A DNA stretch of 45,225 nucleotides from Bacillota bacterium (GTDB lineage: Bacteria; Bacillota; TC1), in the NCBI GenBank assembly GCA_024635955.1, contig JAGXHX010000047.1, positions 1 to 45,225 of the forward strand. Direction: 5' to 3'. Each line of letters opens with the position of its first letter. The first letter of the stretch is position 1. This document shows, in pieces, positions 26,867 through 36,915 of the stretch. The notes below the pieces were generated by a model. That model worked only from the letters and a program-made list of their open reading frames with translations. It did no database searches and was not told where the DNA came from. Made by a program: the position numbers and the translations under genes.

Positions 26867-28307
26867 TTTTCAATTTTTGCACAGACTTAATAAAATACGA
26901 AGAGATATTAATCTAAAGAATTTCCTGTTGACTAGTTTTGTATTATTCTTTAGTTTAAGTATGATATTCATTAGTTTATTTATATTTATGCCTAATATAT
27001 ATGTATCCTATAAACAGAAAGCTCTTGTAGATAATTCGAAAAAAATAGTTGAACAAATCACCGAAAATGATCTTGGTTACAAAGAGGCCGTAGAAGTTTT
27101 TAGAGACTTTGCCATAAAAAAAGAAATATCAGTTATCTTGTTTTATCGTTCATCCCCAGTCTATATTGCATCTGCAAATTTAAAATTTACTAGTACGAAT
27201 AGTTCTTTGGACGGAAAAGATGATATTAAAGAAACAATAGATAATAGTAAGGATTATTATGAAAGTAAACTTAATCTTAAAGGTGTTGTTTATGACGCAT
27301 ACTTTAGAACATCTATTTCACAAGTTTCTGAAATTCGTGCAAGTTTAATTTCCTTGATACCTTATATTTTAATTATAATTAGTTTAACATCATTAATAGT
27401 TTCCTATATGTATTTTAGATTGGTAACAAAACCTTTGATTGAATTAAATAAGGTTGCTAAAAAAATGACGATGTTAGATTTTCAGACAAAGGCCAATATA
27501 AAAAGACAAGATGAACTTGGAGAATTAGGAACAAGCTTAAACACATTATCAACAAATTTAAAAAAATCTATGGAAGGATTTAAAAATGATATTGAAAGAG
27601 AGAAACTAAGAGACGAGCAACGTATTAATTTTATAGCTACAATGTCCCATGAGTTAAAATCACCTATTACAGCTATTAAAGGACAACTTGAAGGGATGAT
27701 TAATAAAATTGGCGTTTATCAAAATAGAGATAAATATCTTAAACGTTCTTTAGCAATTGCTGAAAATCTCGACAGACTGGTTAGGGAAATATTAGTTGTT
27801 TCGAAACTGGATACAGTAGATTTTATATTTAAAAAAGAAAAATTCAATCTAAGTCCAATATTAGAAGAAATAATAAAAGGACTGGATTATTTACAAATTG
27901 AAGGAAAAATTAAAACTGTTAAAAAAATAGAAAAGAATTTAAATATAGAAGGTGACGTAAGTCTATTAAAAAAAGCCTTTACTAATATAATTGAAAATGG
28001 GATGAAATATTGTCCTGAAAATGGTCTGTTTATTGTAGAAGCTATTAAATTAAAAGATAGGATATTAATTGAAATATTTAATGATGGAGAGAATATACTA
28101 GAAGAAGATTTAAATGATGGAAAAATATTCAATGCTTTTTATAGAACAGAGAAATCTAGAAATAGAGAAACAGGTGGTAGCGGACTTGGTTTACATATAG
28201 TGAAAAAAATACTTAAAATACATAAATTTGCTTATAAAATAGAAAACAAAGGAAATGGTGTAGTGTTTACTGTAGAAATACCAATACCTGAAAAAAACTT
28301 GAAATAA
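26856..28307 (+). CDS. Membrane sensor histidine kinase
   Basis: Two TMs, HAMP-like RLVTKPLIELNKVAKKMT, H-box TMSHELKSPITAIKGQLE, N-box NIIENGMKYC, GGSGLGLHIVKKIL. TTG at 26844 or 26856 is the likely start. Confidence 0.9.
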   Translation: MKTNFQFLHRLNKIRRDINLKNFLLTSFVLFFSLSMIFISLFIFMPNIYVSYKQKALVDNSKKIVEQITENDLGYKEAVEVFRDFAIKKEISVILFYRSSPVYIASANLKFTSTNSSLDGKDDIKETIDNSKDYYESKLNLKGVVYDAYFRTSISQVSEIRASLISLIPYILIIISLTSLIVSYMYFRLVTKPLIELNKVAKKMTMLDFQTKANIKRQDELGELGTSLNTLSTNLKKSMEGFKNDIEREKLRDEQRINFIATMSHELKSPITAIKGQLEGMINKIGVYQNRDKYLKRSLAIAENLDRLVREILVVSKLDTVDFIFKKEKFNLSPILEEIIKGLDYLQIEGKIKTVKKIEKNLNIEGDVSLLKKAFTNIIENGMKYCPENGLFIVEAIKLKDRILIEIFNDGENILEEDLNDGKIFNAFYRTEKSRNRETGGSGLGLHIVKKILKIHKFAYKIENKGNGVVFTVEIPIPEKNLK

Positions 28308-28388
28308 TGAAGTAAACATGCTACAATCTTCAGTGTCTGACTATAATTGGAAAAAAATTATAAATATAAATGAAAGAGGTGAGAAGTC

Positions 28389-28589
28389 ATGAAAAAAGGA
28401 ATTCACCCAGAGTACAAACAAACGACTATTACCTGTGCATGTGGTACAGTGATTGAAACTGGATCCACTAAAGAGAATTTAAAAATTGAAGTTTGTTCAT
28501 CATGTCATCCATTCTATACAGGAGCTAAGAGCAGAATGAGTGATAAAGGTGGTAGGGTAGAAAGATTTAAGAAAAAATACGAGAAATAG
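28389..28589 (+). CDS. rpmE: 50S ribosomal protein L31 (zinc-binding form)
   Basis: [64 protein letters not shown]. Confidence 0.97.
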   Translation: MKKGIHPEYKQTTITCACGTVIETGSTKENLKIEVCSSCHPFYTGAKSRMSDKGGRVERFKKKYEK

Positions 28590-28598
28590 AAATATATT

Positions 28599-28646
28599 CG
28601 TAGATGAAAAGGGAAGCACTTTTAGGGCTTCCTTTTACTTTTTTTA
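28599..28646 (+). terminator. Intrinsic terminator after rpmE
   Basis: aaGGGAAGC-acttttagg-GCTTCCTtttactttttt hairpin plus T tract. Confidence 0.8.
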
Positions 28647-28661
28647 AATAAAGGAGATAAA

Positions 28662-29732
28662 ATGATGCTGAATAAGCTTGAAGAAATAAAAATCAAATAT
28701 GAAGAAATCGGCAGGGAGTTAAGTACACCAGAGATTATTAACGATCAAAAAATATTTCAAAAGCTGATGAAAAAGCATAGTTCAATGGAAGAAGTGGTTA
28801 ATAAATATATTAACTACAAAAATTTATCCCAGTCAATCTCCGAATTAAAAGAAATATTGAATGAGGAAAATGACAGTGACATGGTAGAATTAGCTACTGA
28901 GGAACTTGCACAAGCTGAAAAAGACTTAATTAAAACGGAAGAAGACTTAAAAGTCCTATTAATACCAAAGGATCCAAACGATGACAAAAGTGTTATTGTT
29001 GAAATCAGAGGTGGGGCTGGCGGAGATGAAGCAGCTCTTTTTGCTGGAGATCTTTTTAGAATGTATAGCAGATTTGGTGAGACAAAAGGATGGAAAATAG
29101 ATATTCTGGATTCCCATGAAAATGATTTGGGCGGCTATAAAGAAATAATTTTCTCAATAGAAGGTTATGGAGCTTACTCAAAATTAAAATATGAAAGCGG
29201 AGTTCATCGCGTACAAAGAATACCTTCTACTGAATCTGGAGGGAGAATTCATACTTCTACAGTAACGGTAGCAGTTTTACCTGAAGCTGAAGAGGTTGAT
29301 ATCGATTTAGATCCTAATGATGTTAGAGTCGATTTGTTTTGTTCAAGTGGACCTGGCGGACAATCAGTTAATACTACAAAATCCGCAGTAAGACTTACAC
29401 ACGTGCCAACCGGTATTGTTGTTTCCTGTCAGGATGAAAAAAGCCAGATAAAAAACAAGGACAAAGCAATGAAGGTACTAAGAGCAAGACTTTACGAGAA
29501 AGCGATGGAAGAAGAAAATGCCAAAATGGCAAGTGAAAGAAAAAGCCAGGTTGGAACAGGAGATCGTAGTGAAAGAATAAGAACCTACAATTATCCTCAA
29601 AATAGAATAACTGATCATAGAATTGGATTGACACTTCATAAACTTGAAGCAATGTTGGAGGGTGACCTTGACGAAATGCTAAACGCAATCACCACAACAA
29701 AACAAGCTGAAAAGCTAAATAGCGACATCTAA
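28662..29732 (+). CDS. prfA: Peptide chain release factor 1
   Basis: [54 protein letters not shown] (GGQ); [12 protein letters not shown]. Confidence 0.98.
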   Translation: MMLNKLEEIKIKYEEIGRELSTPEIINDQKIFQKLMKKHSSMEEVVNKYINYKNLSQSISELKEILNEENDSDMVELATEELAQAEKDLIKTEEDLKVLLIPKDPNDDKSVIVEIRGGAGGDEAALFAGDLFRMYSRFGETKGWKIDILDSHENDLGGYKEIIFSIEGYGAYSKLKYESGVHRVQRIPSTESGGRIHTSTVTVAVLPEAEEVDIDLDPNDVRVDLFCSSGPGGQSVNTTKSAVRLTHVPTGIVVSCQDEKSQIKNKDKAMKVLRARLYEKAMEEENAKMASERKSQVGTGDRSERIRTYNYPQNRITDHRIGLTLHKLEAMLEGDLDEMLNAITTTKQAEKLNSDI

Positions 29733-30580
29733 TGAATATTTTCGATCTAATAAAAGAAGCCCAACTAAAACTAGGTAATACAAATTATGGAAGATTAGAA
29801 GCAGAAGTTATTCTGGCCAAATTACTAAATAAAGACAGAGTATATTTACATATTAATATTAAAGAGGAATTAAATGAAAATATTGTTAATGAATTCTTTA
29901 AAAATATTAACGAGCTATTAAACAATAAACCTCTTCAGTATATAATCGGTAATCAGGAATGGATGGGTTTAGATTTCATAGTAAATGATAAAGTCTTAAT
30001 ACCACGGGAAGATACAAGAATATTACTTGAACAATTACTTCTACTTAAGAAAAAAATAAAAGAACCAATAATGGTAGAGATTGGAACAGGTAGTGGCATC
30101 TTGCCGGTGCTAATAAAAAAGAACTGGCCTGAAACAAAAATATTTGCAACAGAAATTTCTTTTGAAACGCTAAATGTAGCAAGAGAAAATTTCAGAAAAC
30201 ATAATGTGGAAATAGAATCCTTTAATTGTGATTTTCTTGAATCAATTAAAAATAATCATATAAAAGCAGATATAATATTTTCCAATCCACCATATATTAG
30301 TGAAGAAGAATTCATGGAGCTAGATCCAGAAGTTAAAAGAGAACCATATAGTGCATTAGTTGGTGGAAAAGACGGATTGGACTACTATAGAAGATTAGCT
30401 GAAGAATATAATGAAGTAGTGGGAAATGTTGCCTATATACTTATTGAATTAGGTTATGAACAGTATGAAGTTGTCAGAAATATTTTTGAAAACAAAGGAT
30501 TAAAATTCATTGGAATTTATAAAGATGATGGAAATAGAAATAGAGTTTTAGTAATGGAGCATATAAATAATGAAAACTAA
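29732..30580 (+). CDS. prmC: Peptide chain release factor N(5)-glutamine methyltransferase
   Basis: LQYIIGNQEWMGLDFIV, VEIGTGSGILPVLI, IIFSNPPYI (NPPY). Confidence 0.96.
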   Translation: MNIFDLIKEAQLKLGNTNYGRLEAEVILAKLLNKDRVYLHINIKEELNENIVNEFFKNINELLNNKPLQYIIGNQEWMGLDFIVNDKVLIPREDTRILLEQLLLLKKKIKEPIMVEIGTGSGILPVLIKKNWPETKIFATEISFETLNVARENFRKHNVEIESFNCDFLESIKNNHIKADIIFSNPPYISEEEFMELDPEVKREPYSALVGGKDGLDYYRRLAEEYNEVVGNVAYILIELGYEQYEVVRNIFENKGLKFIGIYKDDGNRNRVLVMEHINNEN

Positions 30581-31619
30581 ATATTATGATTTTCGCGAAA
30601 TTATTAATGAAGCAGATCTAAATGAAATAATAAAAGCTTATAATAATGGAGAAATAATTGCTTTTCCAACTGAGACAGTCTATGGTTTAGGCGCAAATAT
30701 TCATGATGATGAGGCTATACTAAGAATTTATAAAGCTAAGAATCGACCTAGTGATAATCCTTTAATTGCTCATATAGGTAATATTGATCAGCTTGATAGT
30801 TTAGTAAAAGTAGTCCCAGAAAAGGCAAAGTTGTTAATGGATGCTTTTTGGCCTGGTCCATTAACTATAATTTTTAAAAAAAATAATGATATTTCTCAAA
30901 TTGCCACAGCTGGCTTGGAAGCTATAGGTGTAAGGATGCCTGATCATCCAGTAATAGAAACAATTTTAGTCAAAGGGAACTTGATTTTAGTGGCACCAAG
31001 TGCCAATTTATCAGGAAGTCCCAGTCCAACTACTATGAAACATGTTTCAGCAGATCTAGATAGTTTGATTTATGGTATTATAGATGGTGGGAATTGTGAG
31101 GAAGGAATAGAATCTACAATAATTGATTTAACCGATGAAATTCCTACCATACTAAGACCGGGGACTATTACAAAAGAAGATATAGAATATGAAATTGGCA
31201 AAATTAAATTTGATGAAAGTCTCATAGGAACATCAGCTTTGATTGCAAAAGCCCCAGGCATGAAATATAAACATTATGCTCCCAAAGCTAAAGTCTATAT
31301 AATTGAAAATAGAAACAAAACAGACCTAATTTTATTAGAAATAACTAAAAAGAAAATGAATATAAATAAATGTGCCTTAATATGTTTTGATGAAAATTTA
31401 AAAAATTATGAGAAGATAAATATACCTCATAAATTTTCATTAGGTAGTCTAACTAATCTTAAGTACGGAATTAGAAATTTGTTTCGTATACTAAGAGATT
31501 GTGATATATTAGGAATAGAAAATATTTTTATTGAAAGCTATAATGAAGTTGGATTAGGCTTTTCATATATGAATCGTTTAAAAAAAGCAGCCAATCAGAA
31601 TTATTTAAAGGAGATTTAA
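30570..31619 (+). CDS. sua5: L-threonylcarbamoyladenylate synthase (Sua5/YwlC)
   Basis: IIAFPTETVYGLGANIHDDEAILRIYKAKNRPSDNPLIAHI; PGMKYKHYAPKAKVY (Sua5 C-domain linker). Confidence 0.95.
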   Translation: MKTKYYDFREIINEADLNEIIKAYNNGEIIAFPTETVYGLGANIHDDEAILRIYKAKNRPSDNPLIAHIGNIDQLDSLVKVVPEKAKLLMDAFWPGPLTIIFKKNNDISQIATAGLEAIGVRMPDHPVIETILVKGNLILVAPSANLSGSPSPTTMKHVSADLDSLIYGIIDGGNCEEGIESTIIDLTDEIPTILRPGTITKEDIEYEIGKIKFDESLIGTSALIAKAPGMKYKHYAPKAKVYIIENRNKTDLILLEITKKKMNINKCALICFDENLKNYEKINIPHKFSLGSLTNLKYGIRNLFRILRDCDILGIENIFIESYNEVGLGFSYMNRLKKAANQNYLKEI

Positions 31620-31620
31620 T

Positions 31621-32079
31621 TTGAAGATACTTTTTGTATGTACTGGTAATACTTGTAGAAGTCCTATGGCTGAAGGTATTGCCAAAGATATGTTTTCCAA
31701 GAAAAACATAAGAAATCATTTTGTTCTATCAGCAGGAATACAAAATATTACTGGTGAAGCAGCAAGTGAAAACAGTATAGCTGCTATGAAAGAAATAGAT
31801 TTAGATATTAGTGAGCATAGAAGCACACTAGTAAGAAGAGAATTAATTGAAGAAGCTGATAAAATTTTAACTATGACGATTGCGCAAAGAGATTTATTGA
31901 CAATAGCCTATTATGATGTGGATAATATTGATAAAAAAGTACAAACATTAAGTTTTTTTTCTAATGGTGAAGATAGAGATCTTGAAGATCCTTTTTTTTG
32001 TGATCTGGATGTTTATAGAAGAACGAGAGATGAAATTAAAAGTTTGATTGAAAAAAGCAACTGGGAGGAAAATAAATGA
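31621..32079 (+). CDS. Low-molecular-weight phosphatase, probable protein-arginine phosphatase (YwlE-like)
   Basis: P-loop MKILFVCTGNTCRSPMAEGIA; TTG start; DPFFCDLDVYRRTRDEI. Synteny prmC-sua5-this-rpiB as in Bacillus ywlC-ywlE-ywlF. Confidence 0.87.
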   Translation: MKILFVCTGNTCRSPMAEGIAKDMFSKKNIRNHFVLSAGIQNITGEAASENSIAAMKEIDLDISEHRSTLVRRELIEEADKILTMTIAQRDLLTIAYYDVDNIDKKVQTLSFFSNGEDRDLEDPFFCDLDVYRRTRDEIKSLIEKSNWEENK

Positions 32080-32516
32080 AAATAGTAATTGGATCAGACC
32101 ATGGTGGTTTTGAACTTAAAGAAACAATAAGTGAATATTTATTAAAAAAAGGTTTAGAGATCCAAGATGTTGGTGTATTTGTGCCAGATTCAGTAGATTA
32201 TCCTGATTATGCCAAAAAAGTCGGAGTAGCAATTGCTTCAGGCGAAGGTGATTTAGGTATTTTAATATGTGGAACTGGAATTGGAATGTCAATTTCTGCA
32301 AATAAAATTGATGGCATAAGATGTGCCTTATGTAATGATGTATACTCAGCGAAGATGGCTAAAGGTCATAATGATGCAAACGTTATAGCCTTAGGTGGAA
32401 GAGTGATTGGTAAAGGTGTTGCGTTGATGATTATAGATACTTTCTTAAATACAAATTTTGAAGGTGGAAGACATAACACAAGACTTGGAAAAATCAAAGA
32501 TATTGAAGAGAGGTAA
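32076..32516 (+). CDS. rpiB: Ribose-5-phosphate isomerase B
   Basis: MKIVIGSDHGGFELKETI; DYPDYAKKVGVAIASGEGDLGILICGTGIGMSISANKIDGIRCALC. Confidence 0.97.
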   Translation: MKIVIGSDHGGFELKETISEYLLKKGLEIQDVGVFVPDSVDYPDYAKKVGVAIASGEGDLGILICGTGIGMSISANKIDGIRCALCNDVYSAKMAKGHNDANVIALGGRVIGKGVALMIIDTFLNTNFEGGRHNTRLGKIKDIEER

Positions 32517-32520
32517 TTAG

Positions 32521-33048
32521 ATGATTAAAGAACTGGTAGGAGTAGTTACCACATTTTTTGTTATGTTACCTTTTTTATGGATAAATATAATTATTTTTAA
32601 GATAAATGACCGAAAAAAGTTTGTTTTCCTATTTTTATTTATTAATATTATACAAGGAGCATTTTTATTTCTTTTAGCATATGGTTTATTTGTATTTGGT
32701 CAAGAAAGTCTTAAAGGCATGCTTATTGTATTTATGGTATACCTTTTCTTATTTCTTATTTTATTGTTTACATATAGAAGAAGAATTACAAGAATTAAAG
32801 AAGGTGAAGAATCAGAAGAAAATGAAGAAGATGAAGAAGAGGACGGACTTGCTGAAGAGGAACTTGCTGATGTGTTTTATGATGAGGAATTATTTGAAAC
32901 ACAAAAAATGGAAAAAACAGATAGTGTTTCTAATGAAAATATTCTAGAAGAAGATCAATATACAAGGTCAGTTGAAGAACCTGACTTTAGTAAAATAGAA
33001 AAAGAAGAAGTTTTAAAAACTTTAGATGATATATTCAAGGAGATATAA
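32521..33048 (+). CDS. Hypothetical membrane protein: N-terminal TM helices and highly acidic cytoplasmic tail
   Basis: About three hydrophobic segments followed by EGEESEENEEDEEEDGLAEEELADVFYDEELFE; start codon and stop tightly fitted between rpiB and the peptidase. Confidence 0.7.
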   Translation: MIKELVGVVTTFFVMLPFLWINIIIFKINDRKKFVFLFLFINIIQGAFLFLLAYGLFVFGQESLKGMLIVFMVYLFLFLILLFTYRRRITRIKEGEESEENEEDEEEDGLAEEELADVFYDEELFETQKMEKTDSVSNENILEEDQYTRSVEEPDFSKIEKEEVLKTLDDIFKEI

Positions 33049-34199
33049 TGGTAAAGAACATACTTTATAAACTGATAGATACAAAAAGTTATACAGGTGA
33101 TGAATTAAATATAGTAAATACTATTAACACCATTATGGAAGAACTCGGTTTTGACGAGATTTTTATTGATGTTGCTGGAAACATAATAGGAGCAATTCAT
33201 GGATATAGTGAAGGTGCTACTATACTTTTTGACGGTCATATTGATACTGTGGAAGCAGAAAATATTTTGGAGTGGAATAATCAAAATCCCTTTGAGGCAT
33301 ATGAAAAAGACGGTAAAATATATGGACTAGGAGCTTCGGATATGAAAGGAGCCTTTGCAGCTATGCTTCATGGCTTAAGTTTAGTGGATCGAAGTAAGCT
33401 TAAGGGCAGTATTTATCTTAGCGGAACAGTAAACGAGGAAGTAGCTGAAGGCTATACTGTTAGGGAAGTAACCAAAAGAGTTAATCCTGACCTAGTAGTT
33501 TTAGGTGAAGCATCAGAGTTGAAAATAAATATTGGTCAACGAGGTAGAGGAGAGATCTGCCTTACTACTTTCGGAAAAAGCGCACATTCATCAAATCCAG
33601 ATATTGGGATAAATGCTGTATTGAAGATGAATAAAGCAATAACTGCAATAATGGATAACTATAAACCAAATGAAGCTGTTCTAGGAAAAGGAATATTAGT
33701 ATTAACTGATATAATTTCTAGTCCTTATCCTGGAGAATCTGTTATACCAAGAACTTGTAAAGCTACTTTTGATAGAAGAATTATACTTAATGAAACAAAA
33801 GAAAGTGTCCTAGAATCAATAAGAAATATTTTAGAACCAATTAAACTTGAAGATAAAGAATTTGAATATACTTTAGAATATGCAAAGAATGATTTTACAA
33901 CATATATGGGATATAAAATAGAAGGGGATAAATTCTATCGACCTTGGAAAACAAACGAAAATAGTGAATTGTTAAATAAAATTTCAAAATCTTTCGAAAA
34001 GGAAGGATTAGAATATAAAACTGGATATTATTCCTTCTGTACCAATGGTAGCAGTACCTCTGGGATTGATGAGATTGAAACTATAGGCTTTGGGCCAGGC
34101 AGAGAAGCTGAAGCACATATAACTAATGAATTTATTGATGTTGAACAACTAATGCAAGCAGTAAAGGGTTATGAGGTCTTAGCTTACATTTTGAGTTAA
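33048..34199 (+). CDS. M20-family metallopeptidase/hydrolase resembling the YgeY selenium-metabolism-linked family
   Basis: ILFDGHIDTVEAENILEWNNQNPFEAYEKDGKIYGLGASDMKGAFAAMLHGL; GTVNEEVAEGYTVREV; TNGSSTSGIDEIETIGFGPGREAEAHITNEFIDVEQL. Confidence 0.82.
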   Translation: MVKNILYKLIDTKSYTGDELNIVNTINTIMEELGFDEIFIDVAGNIIGAIHGYSEGATILFDGHIDTVEAENILEWNNQNPFEAYEKDGKIYGLGASDMKGAFAAMLHGLSLVDRSKLKGSIYLSGTVNEEVAEGYTVREVTKRVNPDLVVLGEASELKINIGQRGRGEICLTTFGKSAHSSNPDIGINAVLKMNKAITAIMDNYKPNEAVLGKGILVLTDIISSPYPGESVIPRTCKATFDRRIILNETKESVLESIRNILEPIKLEDKEFEYTLEYAKNDFTTYMGYKIEGDKFYRPWKTNENSELLNKISKSFEKEGLEYKTGYYSFCTNGSSTSGIDEIETIGFGPGREAEAHITNEFIDVEQLMQAVKGYEVLAYILS

Positions 34200-34212
34200 A
34201 AAGGAGATTAAA

Positions 34213-35610
34213 ATGAAATTATGGGGTGGAAGATTTAGCAAGGATTCTGATCCATTGATGGAAGATTTTCATTCATCTATATCCTTCGATAAAAGACTAT
34301 ATAAAGAAGATATTGAAGGAAGTATAGCACATGCAACAATGTTGGGCACTATTGGTGTTCTTGAAAACCAAGAAAAGGAAAAAATAGTAGAAGGATTACA
34401 GACTATTCTTGACGAAATCAATAAAGGTGATATTGAGTTTTCTCAAAAAGCTGAAGATATTCATATGAATATTGAAACTATACTTATAGATAAAATAGGA
34501 GATGTAGCAAAAAAACTTCATACTGGAAGAAGTAGAAATGATCAAGTTGCTACAGACCTTAGACTTTACGGTAAAAAAGAAATAAATTTAATTAAAGAAT
34601 TGATTAAAGAGCTGATAGAAACATTAATTTCTATAGCAGTCATAAATACAGAAACTATAATGCCTGGATATACGCATATGCAAAAAGCTCAACCTATTAC
34701 TTTTGGCCATCATTTAATGGCTTATGTTGAAATGTTAAAAAGAGATTATGGTAGACTTGAAGATGCCTATAAAAGAATGGATGTAATGCCACTAGGATCG
34801 GGAGCTTTGGCAGGCACAACATTTCCTTTAGATAGAGAACTAACAAGAAAGTTATTAGATTTTGCTGATATTAGCAGAAATAGTCTTGACGGTGTAAGTG
34901 ACAGGGATTATGTTGTTGAAATTGAAAGTGCTTGTTCATTAATAATGATGCATTTAAGTAGATTATCTGAAGAAATAATTATATGGAGTACGGATGAATT
35001 TAAGTTTATAAATCTTGATGATGCATATTCAACAGGTTCTTCTATAATGCCTCAAAAGAAAAATCCAGATGTTGTTGAATTAATCAGAGGAAAAAGTGGT
35101 AGAGTATTTGGTCATTTAGTTGGAAGTTTGACTATGCTAAAAGGATTACCTTTAGCATATAATAAAGATATGCAAGAAGATAAAGAAGCTTTTTTTGATA
35201 CTGTTGATACAGTAAAGAAAAGTTTGTTGGTAATTAATCCAATGCTTTCAACTATGAAAGTCAATAAAGATAAAATGTTATATCAAGCAAACAGAGGCTT
35301 TACAAATGCAACTGATGCAGCCGATTATTTAGCAAAGAAAGGCTTGCCATTCAGAGAAGCGCACAGTATTATTGGGAAAATGGTAGCTTATTGTCTAGAT
35401 GAAAGTAAAGCTCTTGATGAAATGACTTTAGATGAATATAAAAGTTTTTCTAATTATTTTGAAAAAGATATATATAAAGCTATAGATTTAATTACATGTG
35501 TTAATGATAGAAGCGTTACAGGTGGACCTGCTACCTTTGAAGTGAAAAAACATATTGAAAGTATTAATAAGTGGTTAGAGGAGATAAATAATGGAAGAAA
35601 TAGTAATTAA
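34213..35610 (+). CDS. argH: Argininosuccinate lyase
   Basis: MKLWGGRFSKDSDPLMEDFHSSISFDKRLY; AEDIHMNIE; TGRSRNDQVATDLRLY; GSSIMPQKKNPDVVELIRGKSGRVFG. Confidence 0.97.
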   Translation: MKLWGGRFSKDSDPLMEDFHSSISFDKRLYKEDIEGSIAHATMLGTIGVLENQEKEKIVEGLQTILDEINKGDIEFSQKAEDIHMNIETILIDKIGDVAKKLHTGRSRNDQVATDLRLYGKKEINLIKELIKELIETLISIAVINTETIMPGYTHMQKAQPITFGHHLMAYVEMLKRDYGRLEDAYKRMDVMPLGSGALAGTTFPLDRELTRKLLDFADISRNSLDGVSDRDYVVEIESACSLIMMHLSRLSEEIIIWSTDEFKFINLDDAYSTGSSIMPQKKNPDVVELIRGKSGRVFGHLVGSLTMLKGLPLAYNKDMQEDKEAFFDTVDTVKKSLLVINPMLSTMKVNKDKMLYQANRGFTNATDAADYLAKKGLPFREAHSIIGKMVAYCLDESKALDEMTLDEYKSFSNYFEKDIYKAIDLITCVNDRSVTGGPATFEVKKHIESINKWLEEINNGRNSN

Positions 35611-36853
35611 AGGTGGAAATCGCTTAGAAGGCAAGGTTCTTATAAAAGGATCAAAAAATTCAATCTTGCCGATTTTAGCAGCATCTATATTGGCTACTGA
35701 AGGGAAGTCTGTTATTTATGATGTGCCTAATTTAAAAGACGTTGAAAATTTGATTGAAATTATAGAATATCTAGGAGTAAAAATAGATAGAGAAGATAAT
35801 ATGATTACAATAGATGCAACCTGTATGAACAGATATGATGCAACCATAGATTGTGTAAGTGAATTAAGAGCATCTCTGTTTCTACTTGGTCCAATTATAG
35901 CTAGATTTGGATTTTCAGAAATTAGCCAGCCAGGAGGCTGTGCGATTGGAATTAGACCAATTGATCTTCATTTAAAAGGTCTTGAAGCTCTTGGTGTAGT
36001 TTTTGATAAAAGCCATGGTGTTATTAAAGGTAAGGCTGATGGTCTTAAGGGCGCTAGAATATATCTTGATTTTCCAAGTGTAGGTGCTACTGAAAATTTA
36101 ATGATGGCTGCTTCAATCTCCGAAGGACAGACAATATTGGAAAATGTGGCTGAGGAACCTGAAATTGTAGACTTAGCCAACTATTTAAATAATATGGGTG
36201 CTAGAATTACTGGTGCAGGAACTAATATGATAAAGATACATGGAGTTACAAAATTAAAAGGAACAGTTCATACAGTAATTCCTGACCGAATTGAAGCGGG
36301 AACATATATGATAGCAGTTGCTGCGGCGGGTGGTAATGTTTTAATCGAGAATGTAATTGCAGATCATCTAAAACCAGTTTTAGCTAAATTAAGAGAAGCA
36401 GGAGTTTCGGTTGAAGAGGAATTTGAAGGTATAAGAGTAAAATCAGAAGGCAGTAGAGGGTGTAAAGGTATAACAATTAAAACTATGCCTTATCCTGGAT
36501 TTCCTACAGATATGCAAGCTCAGATGTTGGGAATGTTATTGTGTGCAGATGGCAGATCTTCTGTAACAGAGACTATTTTTGAAAGAAGATTTCAACATAT
36601 TGAGGAATTTAGGAAAATGGGTGCTGATATTATTATGGCAGGAAATACAGTTGCTCTAACAGGAACAGAAAAAATTGATGGAACAATCGTATATGCTTCT
36701 GATCTTAGAGCTGGAGCTGCTCTAATAATTGCAGGTCTTTATGCTGAAGGAGAAACTCGAGTAGGCAATGTGCACTTTATTGATAGAGGTTATGATAGAT
36801 TAGTTGAAAACTTAAGAAGTCTTGGAGCTGATATAAATCGTGTACAAAGATAA
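35591..36853 (+). CDS. murA: UDP-N-acetylglucosamine 1-carboxyvinyltransferase
   Basis: GGNRLEGKVLIKGSKNSILPILAASILA; ELRASLFLLGPIIARFGFSEISQPGGCAIGIRPIDLHL; YPGFPTDMQAQ; DLRAGAALIIAGL. Confidence 0.96.
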   Translation: MEEIVIKGGNRLEGKVLIKGSKNSILPILAASILATEGKSVIYDVPNLKDVENLIEIIEYLGVKIDREDNMITIDATCMNRYDATIDCVSELRASLFLLGPIIARFGFSEISQPGGCAIGIRPIDLHLKGLEALGVVFDKSHGVIKGKADGLKGARIYLDFPSVGATENLMMAASISEGQTILENVAEEPEIVDLANYLNNMGARITGAGTNMIKIHGVTKLKGTVHTVIPDRIEAGTYMIAVAAAGGNVLIENVIADHLKPVLAKLREAGVSVEEEFEGIRVKSEGSRGCKGITIKTMPYPGFPTDMQAQMLGMLLCADGRSSVTETIFERRFQHIEEFRKMGADIIMAGNTVALTGTEKIDGTIVYASDLRAGAALIIAGLYAEGETRVGNVHFIDRGYDRLVENLRSLGADINRVQR

Positions 36854-36915
36854 TTTGACTATAAATATAAATTCTGTTAAATTGTTAAGGTAATAATAAG
36901 ATTAGAGGTAAATAT

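Noticed and set aside
26207-28307. Two-component pair as a novel sensory system
   Set aside because: Standard OmpR-type regulator and HAMP histidine kinase; no evidence from sequence for an unusual signal or target.
29395-29688. 97-aa minus-strand ORF opposite prfA
   Set aside because: Antisense to a fully conserved RF1 reading frame; no RBS and low-complexity translation, so a shadow ORF.
32681-32947. 88-aa + strand ORF inside the acidic hypothetical gene
   Set aside because: Alternate frame of a repetitive GAA-rich stretch; Lys-rich translation is an artefact of the Glu-rich frame.
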